In this document: positions 25,401 through 38,000 of the stretch, piece by piece | Numbering within the stretch: position 1 is the first letter of the stretch | How the letters are laid out: each line of letters opens with the position of its first letter | Assembly: GCA_018873245.2 (NCBI GenBank) | Contig: JAEMBT020000005.1 | Location: 13,654,001-13,718,000 of the forward strand | Direction: 5' to 3' | From: Archegozetes longisetosus | Taxonomy: Eukaryota > Arthropoda > Arachnida > Sarcoptiformes > Trhypochthoniidae | Length of the DNA stretch: 64,000 nucleotides | Notes under the pieces: generated by a model | What the model saw: only the letters and a program-made list of their open reading frames with translations | Databases searched by the model: none | Told to the model about the DNA's origin: nothing | Position numbers and translations under genes: made by a program

Positions 25401-28400
25401 TTAATCCAAATGATTTTGAACTAAAGCCCAGCTCTTGTTCATAAGTTAATCAATGCTTAGGATATGAAATTTGGGAAATAAATTTGTGTCTCATTTAAAA
25501 TTTATTATTATCTTTCTAGAATTCAGTAGAAGCATTGTCTTAATTAACAAATTCTCTTCATTTTTTATCTGGAGTCCTTTATAATCAGAAAAAATTACTT
25601 TTAGCTAAAGCCTAGTATGTACCTTTTACTTTATGCTCAGTAAATGAGAAAAATATTTTTCTCTGTATTTCTAGTAATAAAGGTAATCAAATATCATTTT
25701 AGTGTCTACCAACCTAAATAAATAATTAGATTCTCAGAATACGGAAATTAAAATAAGTTAATATACAACAGAGTTTGAATAACTGTTCTTAGCGATGAGT
25801 TTATTGCTCTTTCGGTTGAAACAATTAAATGAAGAAAACCATACCACACGAACGAGTCACTTATTAAATATTGAAATAATCTCTAAAGTGAACAATAAAA
25901 AAATGAAAATGCCAATTATTCGAATACTCTATTATAAAGAGAAGATTTTATTTCTATTTCCAGATATTTCGCTATTAAATACCCTTTAAGGCGTTCTTCA
26001 TGTTTCGGATCATACGGTAGTCTAATAATAATGATAATTTGGATTTTCGGGATTGCCATAAGTTTACCTCAACTATTTGCGTCCCGAATTGTGTCCTTTG
26101 AATACGGAGATATGATGTATATGGACTGTAAGGATGAATGGTTGGATAAGAACAATGAAAAAGTAGGACTTTGTATAAAGGATGAAAAGTTTTTGAATGA
26201 CTTTTGGTAAATTTTATCTCCTTGTCAATCAATAGCTCTTTTTATTGGCTATATTCCTGTTCACGTTCGCATTTCCGACAATAATATTGATTTTCACCTA
26301 TGGGTCGATAGGCATCGCATTGAAAAGTCACATAACTCCTGGAAATGCTAACAACGATAGAGATAAAGCTCTTTTCAACACTAAAGTTAAGGTATGTTCT
26401 TTGGCTTCTTACTTGATCAATTGATATAATTTTTCCAACGATGCATTTCATTGCTTCTGATTTAATTCAAGAAAAAGTATGTGAGTAACAAAATAACTTA
26501 GTATTTCGAAATGCGAGGTAAAATATTAAACTTTTTCAGATTTAATGACTTTGATAAATTTGAATGAGGCAAGCAGTCAATACAGATTTATAAAAAAAAG
26601 TTTTGCAATAATAAAAATGATAAGGATATAACATTCTATGCATTAATCCCACAGTATACGAAAAGCATTTTGTTCATCATTTTCAAAAAAAATTCTAGTT
26701 TAGATATGTGAAGACAAAATTGAACAAAGTTAATTTCCAAGTAAATTTAGTTTTATTCAGCGAATTTTCAATAATTTGATATAAAACTAACGATAAGATA
26801 TGTACTCGATAAGAAACCATAGAGGAGAGTAACTTTTTTCTGCTATGAATAATAGAAAGATATTACTAGAAAATCTAATATTCCTTTTTAGCTTTTACCC
26901 ATAAGATGCTTATAGAGGATTCAAAAGCTTTCAATAATATTATTACACTACAGCATATGTCGCGTTTGAAGTACAGTCTGACCAAAAAATAGCGTGCTAT
27001 CAACTTTAGTTAGTTCTATATGATAACAATTATTTGTTTGCTTTAAAAAGTCAAACTTTGATAGCTATCATTAGTAAAATGACTAAGTTTTTAGTTAGAC
27101 TTTTCACTTAATTTTATACCTTAAAGTCATTCTTGAGTTAGTCTTTGTTAGCAACATGTCTATTGTGTCTGTTTTTCAATTATTTTAATAGCTAAAATGG
27201 AATTTCTAAACACAATTAACTGGAGAAGCGGACAACCTATTGATGAGATCGAGAAAAATATAATATTAGTGCAACAACCTTTGAAGCCATTTCTTTATAG
27301 TCCCGACATCGCGATTCAGGTTATTTGCAATCTCTTGATCTGATAGTCCCCTTCCATGTTGCACTAATGTATTTTTCTCGATCTCATCGATAAGTTGTCC
27401 GCTTCTCCAGTTAATTGTGTTTAGAAATTCCATTTTAGTTATTAAAATAATTGAAGAAACAAACACGAATAGACACGTTGTTAACAAAGACTATCTCAAG
27501 AATGACTTTAAGGTATAAAGTAAAGTGAAAAAGTCTAACTAAAGACTTAGTCATTTTACTAATGATAGTTATCAAAGTTTGATTTTTTAAAGCAAACAAA
27601 TAATTTTTATCATATAGAACTAACTAAAGTTGGTATGCACGCTATTTTTTGGTCAAACTGTACAACAGTCTCAGACAAGTTTAACCATACCCCGGAAAGA
27701 ATACTCTCGTGCATAACTTCTAAGCTTACGTTTTAAAACTATGGGCTATGTACAGTAAAGATCAGTTAATAATTTAGTTCGAATTATAAGTTTTTTATTT
27801 AAATAACTTAACTGTAGTTCAGAACTGGTGCTATATTTTTTTTAAAAACAAAAATAGTGATCTTATGTAAAAAGTAATAATAATAAATAACAATAATAAC
27901 AGTAAATAATAGTAGTCGACATTTGATACGTTTTATTGTACATTATTCGTGGTTTTAAAACAAAAGTTATAAACAAAAGTTTAAAACAGAAGTTATAAAC
28001 GAAAGTATTTTTTCTAGGGTATGACTGAACTTGTGTTCGCATGATTGCACATTAAAACAAGCATTGTCGTTTAGTCAATAGGCCTTTATTAGTGGAACGA
28101 CAGAATCAGTCATTAATTTGTTGTTAATGTTTAAAGCCGAAAACACGGTTAGCAAGCTACTTCATGGAAATATGATTTATCCTCAATTAGAGGATGGCTA
28201 GAGAAAATTTATGGCAATAATTACATAAAAACACTTCAAGTATAAGACTTTTACCTAATGGTATAAATAGAGATTTATTTGCAGAGAAATCGATTTTATA
28301 TTATAGGAAAAAGTAGGATTTTTTCAATTGTGTTCGAGTCGAGTTTCATAAACTTAGAAACTTACGGAGAATATCTTTGCATTCCTAAACAATAATCTTT

Positions 28401-31400
28401 TTAGTATGTTAAGCAAATAACATATGAGGGAATATCAAACAAACAATACTTGTAATATGAATAGAACTTTTAAAGAATGTCTTATTCAATGGGGCTTAAA
28501 GCTACGGATTGAGAATACGTTTAATGTACAAATAACAGAACTTAAATATTCATCAGTTTGAACTTTTTTTTATTAAAACGAACTTTTAGTATGAGATAAA
28601 AAATAAATTTTATCGAACGATTCAAAACTTTTACTCGTTTTGAACAAAACCAAAAGTATTGTTTATTTGTTTTTTCTTGTTTACTCAAATTTTATTAAAT
28701 AATTGCTTGAAATGAATTCAACCAAATAAGTTTATAAATGTTAATAGTCTCGACTCAAAGTCTAACTAGGGAGGGTGCGATCTGAGGAAGTCAGATCAAG
28801 ATATTTTTGATTTGGCGTTAATCTATGTGACAATTAGATTGACCAAAACTGAAAAATTCGTGCTTATGAGCTGTTATTTGTCCGCAATCGGCAATATAAA
28901 ATGCAATCTTTAGCATTGCTTTGTATGGCAGTAATGCCCACTGCTACCCGTATGCATTGAACGCATTGACAAGTATTAAACCGAACAGTGAAGCCAACTT
29001 TCTATGGCATAAAGCAAAGGCATTACATTATACATTGCTGCCATACAAAGCAATGCTAAGGATTACATCTTAAATTACCGATTGCGGACAAACAACAGCT
29101 CATAAGCACGAATTTGTGAGTTTTGGTCAATCTTATTGTGACATAGATTAATGCCAAAAATATCTTGATTTGACTTCCTCAGATCGCACTCTTCCCTAGT
29201 AAGAAATAAAACCATGTATAACCTCGAACTTTGCTATTATATTGCAGCCAAATTCAGCTGTATTTACAGTGTTCGCATTGCTATTTGCAGTGGGCAGTCC
29301 TTTAATAGTACTTTTCTCAAAAATATTTGCAATGTATGCATTACTATTACAATCCCAGGTTTATGTTCGTTCTATGCGATCACTTAACTTACAATAGGAC
29401 TCACAAAGTGTTCCAGGTTCATTCAAATGAACTGATCGCATAGAACTAATATAAAACTGATATTGAAAACAGCAATGTGAGCATTGGAAATAGTTTTGAG
29501 AAAAGTACTACCAAAGGACTGTCCACTGAAAATAATAATGCAAAAATTGGAAATACAACTGAATTTAGCTGTAAAAGCACTTTAAATTAACTTCACACTT
29601 TGGGAGTCCTATTGTAAGTGATCGCATAGAACGAACATAAACTTGATATTGGAAATAGCATTGCAAATAGTTTTGAGAAGTGCACTACATAAGTACTGCC
29701 CACTGCAAATAGCAATGCAAAGGTTGCAAATACAACTGAATTAGGCTGTAATACATCGAATTATCTGTAAGTATTTACAGAAATTTTTTTATCAACAAAG
29801 TCTCTCATGCACAAAACCGTAACCAATTGATAAATAAATGTTTTTCATTAAGAGATATTTCAAAATGAGAGAGGTTTTGTCGTAGATTATGAGCAGAGAA
29901 CGGAAAAATCGGGAACATGTTTGTCCTTTTATAAGTAGTTATATCACTATTAACTATGTGTTGAGGCATCAAAACGTCCCAATTAGAGGTGCGTGAAATT
30001 AGCTCTCATTTTTGGTACTTTACAACTTGATCTAATAGCAGAAATATGTAAATGCATTTTAATTTCAAGTGCTTTTTACAACAATAATTTTATAATCTCT
30101 CAAACAGGTACAAAATTTGTTACCGATTTTTCCGTTCCCTGATTATGAGTCATACAAAAAATGATAATTTCTTATCTCCTAAAGCTAGAGGGATTAAAAT
30201 TGATTTTTCATTTATTTCAAACTATGGCACGTTGAATCTCTAAAACTTTTATACAAAGTCTGAGGTGAGAACTGCTCAGACAGTTCTTCAAAAGTTTTAT
30301 TCATATATTTTAGTACGTAATTACTATTATTGAATTTACAAATACACGATAGCGAGTGTTATTCCTTGCGGGGTCACTTTGAAGTTTCGAAATACAAAGT
30401 TTCGAAAACCCAGTTTCTAAAATTTAGACCAGCAAAAGAATCCAATTTTCTAAACTTTGAATAAACTAAATTTTGAAACGAAATATTTTCAAGTATCAAA
30501 TTGATTAAAATTGAACATTAATAAATAGGCTTAATTTGTGAAATAAACTTGTTTTAACTATTATCAAATTTCAGAGAAACTCCAGTAGATTAAGAGATTA
30601 GCGGATTGAGAGTCTTATAGATAATAAAAACTTTAAGTTTTTCGTTCATTAATAGGCATTCTTCTGCAAAAGATTTTCTATTTTTCAAAGTTTTCTAGAA
30701 TAAATTATGAAGTTTTGAGTTTATTTAATTAAAAATTATTGCAGTTCTATATCTGCAGCTCACAATAATTCGAAATTTTATAAAGTTTTCACCCATAAAA
30801 TAAACGCTATTATAAGTATAAAACTGAAGAATGTAAAGCAAGGTTGAGCTTAATTCATAACGAACGTGCCAATCATTCTAATGAACACAATTACATCAAT
30901 GTGTTCATCAATCATTTTTATTATCAATCCATTGGTTTTTTAATAAAGATCTGAAAGCAACATCCCTATAAAAATAAAATGGGTATTATCATATTATTAG
31001 GGCTTCCAAACAGGGTTTCCGAAACTATTTTTCAAAATTTCGAAGTGTAACTTTCCTTGGTCCTATTAATTAGTATTTTACTATACGTTAGTTGACATAC
31101 GATTATAAGAGGTATTCAAATTATTATTAAAGATGAGATAATAAAGTTGAGATAATAGCTTTTCCGGCTATAGCTAAAGTATTTTCTATAATTATTGAAC
31201 TTTCGCTATTTGTAATATTTTCTCCAGAACTACTTCTCTCTTATAATCGTATGTCAACTAACGTATAATAAATCAATTAGATAATTGAATGCTTTCTTGA
31301 GAATATTTACATTACATTCACTAATGCTGATCATTTGGTCACAAGTATCATTTGTTTGCCATATATTATTAAACAAAAGCGCCTAAGTTTCAAACTCTAA

Positions 31401-31993
31401 GCTTTACGTGCGGTGCCTTTAATATAGAAGGCAACAAAGCAAGTAGTTATTATTTCGGAATAAAAGTTAGAAGAATTTAATAATTATATGAATACCTTTT
31501 GTTCGTGTAAATCAACATAATTTTACTATTTTATTGATTCGACTAATTCGTGGCGCGAAGGTTCAATTCTGAATAAGGTTAACAACAAATAGTAAGTAGC
31601 TGGTAAATAGCTCTAAAAGCTGTTATAAAGATAGATGTTTAATACAACCACTGCGAACAAGTAACAAACTGAAAAATGAATCATAACAATAAATCGGATT
31701 CTAACTCAAACAATGCATTCAAATAATTTATAGTTTTGTTCAGCTTGTCCTCTAATGTGATAGAATTTCATTATCTGAAATCACGCTTAAGATCAATCTC
31801 GAACTAAAAATAGAAGTAAATACTTGTTGGTTGATTTGTGCTTTATGTAATATTTATTGCATAGGTTTCAGCATTTCCTTACTATTAAGCAATATCAAGA
31901 GTGAGAAGTTTATCACTCAACTACATTCTGATAATCAAATCTAACTTTAATTGAGTTATTAGCTGATGTTTCTTACAAGTTAGCGAGAAAGAG

Positions 31994-32051
<58 letters not shown>

Positions 32052-35000
32052 TTACTTGTAGTCAATACATTCAATAGTAATTTTGTACCGACTTCTCATT
32101 CTTTAGAATGAAGGTGGATAAGTTTATATCTAATTTAAGACCAAATAAAACTTACAGAACTGTTTCTCAATTCAAGAAGTTAAGAATAGTATTATTGAAG
32201 GACTTTATTTCTTTTCAGATTAAAGATCTCATTTATACAACATAATAGGAAAATTGATACCGCCACGAGTTTACATTTAATCTATTACTTGCACTAAATT
32301 CTAGGTATAAATTATTCATCCAAACCATTAAATTAAGTTCTAATTTGACAGTCCAATGGGTAGCTTGTTATTCAAGCTGATTCTACGACATCATCTCAAA
32401 CCTCTTAAATTCAAAAATTCTACTAAATTAAGATAGTCACAAAAAGATCTGACGATTTTCAGACCAAAAGTAAAGGATGTAATCTTTATTCTGAGATATG
32501 AACATCGCATTTGCGGCTAACAGTATAAGTAAATTACAAATCAACAATGATCTAAAAACTTTTCTCGAAATAGATATGATTAAAGCTATATTTGATTATT
32601 AAAAACAGAAATAATTGAAGAAGTTAATGGAAGAATAGTCTCTACTTCTCGATAAAAGTTCATAAAGAGCTTAACTAATATATTATTCTCGTTGTGACAA
32701 AAAATTGAATCATTAATAGAACGACATTCAACGAGACATTAATATTTATCTCAAAATCTTTTTCAAACTAATTATCCATAGATAAGGAGTTTAATGCATT
32801 CACTTAAAGATTAAAACTTATAAGTTGTATGAATAGCATAAGTCAAATCTTGTATAAATCTTATTTTTTAAATACAAAAAGCGAAAAAAACTTTGTTACA
32901 AAAGAAAATTGACAAAAATCTATTTTGAATATTTTTACTACAATCAAAGATCATTAATCTCATGATTTATTTCGATTAATTTTTGACTTGATTTTCTCTT
33001 TTCGTTTCTCTTTGAACTTGATTAACTTACTTGAGAATAGAATAGTTTTGACATACTGTTCGTTTTTTAAAGTATACTCAAACCTAAGAAACAATTTTTC
33101 TTTATTAGAAATTACAAATCAGTAAAACTTAAAGAATATTTAACAGAATCTTATCACTTAGTCATTGATTTTGAATTAAAAACACGTTTAATCATTAAAA
33201 TTGTGTTTACAACAAAAGAAAGGATTCTTAATCTTTGTAAGATTACAGTTGATTGATAGTAAATTTGGTTCATTTCGAAACAATCAAATTTCAGTCAACG
33301 AGTAAACGATTTGACTCAAGATTAAAACTACAAAAGCAATAAAGTGTTGACTACTATATATGAGTATACCCTAAAAACCGAACAGTACTCGATAAAAATC
33401 ACTATCTCTCAACATGTTCATTATGATAGAGTCTAGGGATAAGCATCTGAAAAATATAGATTAAAATGACTAAATTTTAGACCATAAGCTTCAAACTTTT
33501 CCTCGTACTTTCTATACCCTTTAAATATTTTTAAACTATAGCAAAGGCTACTTTCGATTAACGCCTAGAATTTTGGAATTCCGTACAAATTTCTATTCAA
33601 AAAAGTTTGATAGAGTGTGGACACAAATAACGCGTACTCTGTAGAGAATTACAGACAAATTGAGTTGTATTTGCAAAGTTTGCATTGCTATCTGCAGTGG
33701 GCAGTCCTTTAGTAATACTTTTCTCAAAGCTATATATTTGCAATGCTCTCATTGCTATTTCCAATATCAGGCTTATGTTCGTTCAATGCGATCACTTAAC
33801 GATCAATAGGACTCCTATAGTGTGAAAGATTAATTTAAACTATTGTTTCTCAATTCAATTGATTTAATTTAAATTATTTTATTCAATATCTATATTTAAC
33901 TTGATGTTTAAATACACTTCAAATTAATTTTTGATACTTTGGGAGTCTTATTGATCGAATATAGAACCGACATAAACCTGATATTGGAAATAGCAATGCA
34001 AAGGTTGGAAACACAACTGAATTTGATTGTAATTTTAAAAATTTCAAAAATAGTTTTATCTAATTATACGATTCATTGAGCTGAATGAGTTTTTCAAATG
34101 ATAAAAACTTTCAATTTACGAAATAAATTTTGAACTCATTTAATACCGTATGTCCTTTTATCTTTTAAATGAAGATAAAACAGTTTAAACTTTTTATGTT
34201 TTAATGTTCTAATCAGACATCAAACTCACCGATTCAAAATTTAACAAACAACAAACTTTTAGAAATCAAATTGAATACAATACAATAAGTGTTTAGAAAT
34301 ATCAAATTTTATAGCATATGTTGAAAATGCCCATTAATTTGTAAGCAAGGGTTTTATTAAAATTTTTCGGTAAATCTTTCCCTGGTCTGATCAAAACAAT
34401 AATTAGCTAACAAATACGTTCCATAAATAGAAACTCTCTTATTGTAAACACTACTTTGATGCTAAGCATGTTTTTAAACAATACGTGATGATCGCAGAAC
34501 AATCTTTTATTAGACATCAAACGTCATTCACAAGTGTCATCTGACCGATGCCTAACATTAAAGGAAAATTGCACTGAATATATTCATTTAGAAGATGCGG
34601 TATGATTTGATATGAAGCCAGAGTAGAAACATCGAGTAGAAACGATCTAATTCAGGTTGAAAAATAGAAATTTTCTTATTTTAATGATAGAAAAAGTAAT
34701 TGCTTTTTATAATGACAATATGTTTCCAAAAATAACATAATTCTTATAATTTCTGACATCATTGAATGGATATATCAGACTCTTAATGAAAAGCAATTCT
34801 TCCTAATAGGAAATTTTGAAAGTTTTTCTGACTTATTCTTAACGAAAAGCAATTTTCCGAAACAGATGTTTATATATATCTAAAAGAAAACCTTTGACTT
34901 TGGGAACAAATGGTTTGAGATCAAATTCTAGAAAAAACTCAAATAGACTCAAAATTGTGTATAATGAATTTCGCAAATTCAAATATTTTTCAACAAAATT

Positions 35001-38000
35001 TATCTACGAGGTTTGCTGAAATATAGAATTATGTAAAATGTTGTACTAAACGGAAATGAGATCTTGTTATACTAGATCTATTCAAAATGAATATTATCTT
35101 TAATGAAAGCTTTATAAGATTAGAAATTAAACTCGGTGGCCAGAAGTGGTCAGGTTCAAGTTGGAAGTAGCGAAGTATGGTATCAAAATGTTCAGCTCGA
35201 CGAACTGAATCCAATAATGTATTACACTTGGAGATGGGAGATCGGGAACCCTTTTAGACCCATTAGCCCGGATTTACCCATATCTATTAATTTTGTTTAG
35301 ACAATTGTTTCAGGCATAGTAAATACTTGTTTCAAATATTCTGAGCAAATAAGTAGGATAATAAAAAGTCAAAAGTTCATTTTCTTCAATAGGCAATAAT
35401 AGCAACTACTCTTAAAGACTTTTCATGCTTAAGGGCGAGTCAATCTTTAAAACAAGATCATAAAACTTTGTACTAAATTATGATATAGCTCTTGAAAATT
35501 CAATGACTAGTGCAAAGGCAGTCAAGCAAGAATTAATAAAAAAAAACTTGAACTACAAGAGATGTCATAAATTCATTTGAAACTTTTATTATTTTTGGGA
35601 AAATGAAAGAATTCTTATGTAAAAAGCGTTTTATTAAAGGCTCCGAAGGGTATACTTTTAATTACTAGGTTCAGTAGTTAGTCTTTATATGAATTTTATG
35701 CATGAATTCTTTGACTTTTGATCATTAAAATAGTCTTAGTTTAATGAGAAGCCATTAAGTATTTTCCGTTTGAAAAGGGATTCAAATTACAAAGAATCGA
35801 GTTTATATCATAGAATTTTATTTACGGTGTTCGCTCAAACAATGTTTGACGTCTGACGTCCAAAGTCTATGATTCAACTTTGAAAAATAGCCTTAAACTG
35901 CTAAGATTTCACTTGAAAAAAGTCAGAAAAGTTTGTAATCTCTCTAAAAAAGTTTAAAGATGTGAAGTCAATAGGAATAGATCTATAGTGAAATTAACTT
36001 CTTTTTCATTTAAGCTTCTAATTAAAAGAAGATAATTGAGACAGTATAATAAAATTTTAAACAACTTTTAGTAAACTTATTTTATAAAAATTGGATAATT
36101 TTATTTAACATATAAGTAATAATTGATATGAGAGAAAAGTTGCGATAATTCCTAAAGGTTTCCCGAATTTTGCGACAGGCCGTCAAAATGATGACTGCAG
36201 TGGTTGTTATGTTCATCTTCTGTTGGCTACCAATACAGGCATTCAACATGATTATCTATAATGAATGGTATACAGCGATTATGGACTTCGAGACTTTTCA
36301 GAATATTTATATCTCAATATTTTTTGGATGTCATTTCTTAGCAATGGGTATGAAAAAGTTTTTGAATAAACCAACTTTCATAAACCTATTTTTTGAATTT
36401 TTTGACATGTTTATAGCACATTCGATGGTTAATCCGTTCATCTATTGCTTCATGAGTGATAACTTTATGGTAAGAACTATCTTAAGCTATAGAGCTACAG
36501 ATTTGTTACAATTATAGTCTTAAAAATTTAGCTTCACTTCTGGTATGTAAAAGCATGAACACATCAATAGAAATAGATCTGATGAGTTTATACGTCTAAG
36601 ATAAACCGAGTCTATTATTGTTTGAACTTTTACGTGAATTGCATGTTTGCTCGAGAATCCGTGATTCTCGTCAGCTTTTGTTCCAATAATGCACTGCTTC
36701 TCTATTTAAGAAAAGGACAATAAAGATCTTATATACAAAAATAATGAAGTCCTGGAAGTAATTTCTCATGTCTATTGCGGTTCTCTGCTCCGATGACAAT
36801 ATTATTCATTTCTTATTTATTTTGCCTGACATGAGTATATTTTTCATTGTTAAGCTTGTTGTTACTTGCAAAACAATTGATTTTCACTTCAAGTTTAATC
36901 TATTCTATAAAATAGAAATTTTTCACCTAAACCTAGTCAGAAAAAAGCTTTTCAGTCCTTAATATGAAATTCAAACATAAAATTTATAACAGTTCTTAAT
37001 TCAAGGACGAAGAATTTCATTTATTAATTTTCAATACTTCAACACTTCACTCTTTCCTGAGAAGTAGCATTTCTTGAGATAATACTCTAAAAGGTTGTTG
37101 CGTAAAATGAAAAAGATTAGTTCATATGATTTATTTATTCTGATTTTAAAGCATGTAACTCTTCAATGCGAAGAAAACTTTGCTTTTAAGAAGATTATCC
37201 ACAATCTTATAGAGAAAAAGTTCAAATTTTTCAATAAAGATATCTATATTTGAGAAAAAATCATTAATCTTCCCAATATACTTATTCTAGTTTTGTATTA
37301 TTACTCACTCAAATTAAAAGTTTTGTTCATTTTTGCCAAACATTATCTTGTGAACGCAGATACTATTCGAATTTCAGCAGAAAATTGACACGTGGTTTAA
37401 AATTATTAGATTCCTCAAAACTTAGTGCATGAACTCATGAAACGAGATAACAAATAATCCTTAAGAAAATAAGATTTGTGTGAACTGGCAAAATAACTAT
37501 AAAGGTTTCAAAAATTTTTAGTAGATAAGTTTCTCTTTTTCCTGATTAGAATATAAAACATTTCTAACAAAACAATCAGAATAGGAATCAATCGATAATT
37601 CTGAAAAATTGAAAAATGACTAATTTGTCTTGAGTACAATATGTTACTTTAGAAATTGGTTACAAAAAATGAGTTTGTTGTAGTCATAGAACAAATACTA
37701 TACACGAATGGATTTTTCTTCGCTAACTAGTTATTATTTGTTCGGAGAAAAAATTAGAAAGTTTTCGTGAAACTCTTATGAAAATAAGCTTTGCAGTATA
37801 CAAAAGCTAACATAACGATCTTTTGCTGTCAAACCACTGAAAAAATCGTCATTAGCCACAAAAATCAATAGATAAATGTAACAATTAGAATGAGCAGAGT
37901 TGAAAGTTGTAGCTTGCATTCAAATTTTTAACTTAGAATAAATTTTCCTGAACTTATACAATAAAATGAATTTTAAAGGCATTCAACGAAAAGTAGTGGA

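Noticed and set aside
25795..25989. Open plus-strand frame of 64 codons
   Set aside because: It runs across the receptor intron 2/exon 3 boundary in the wrong frame; the acceptor at 25962-25963 and the ERY-YFAIKYPLR reading explain the locus.
26207..26235. A 29-nt intron using GTAAAT at 26207
   Set aside because: Too short for splicing and out of phase; the donor at 26163 gives a 73-nt intron, the right frame and normal loop length.
25975..26451. Two minus-strand frames opposite the receptor exons
   Set aside because: They are antisense shadows of GPCR exons 3 and 4 and have no domain features.
35029..35214. Minus-strand frame with LEPDHFWPP
   Set aside because: Slightly unusual composition but no recognisable domain; possibly a transposon scrap, not supportable.
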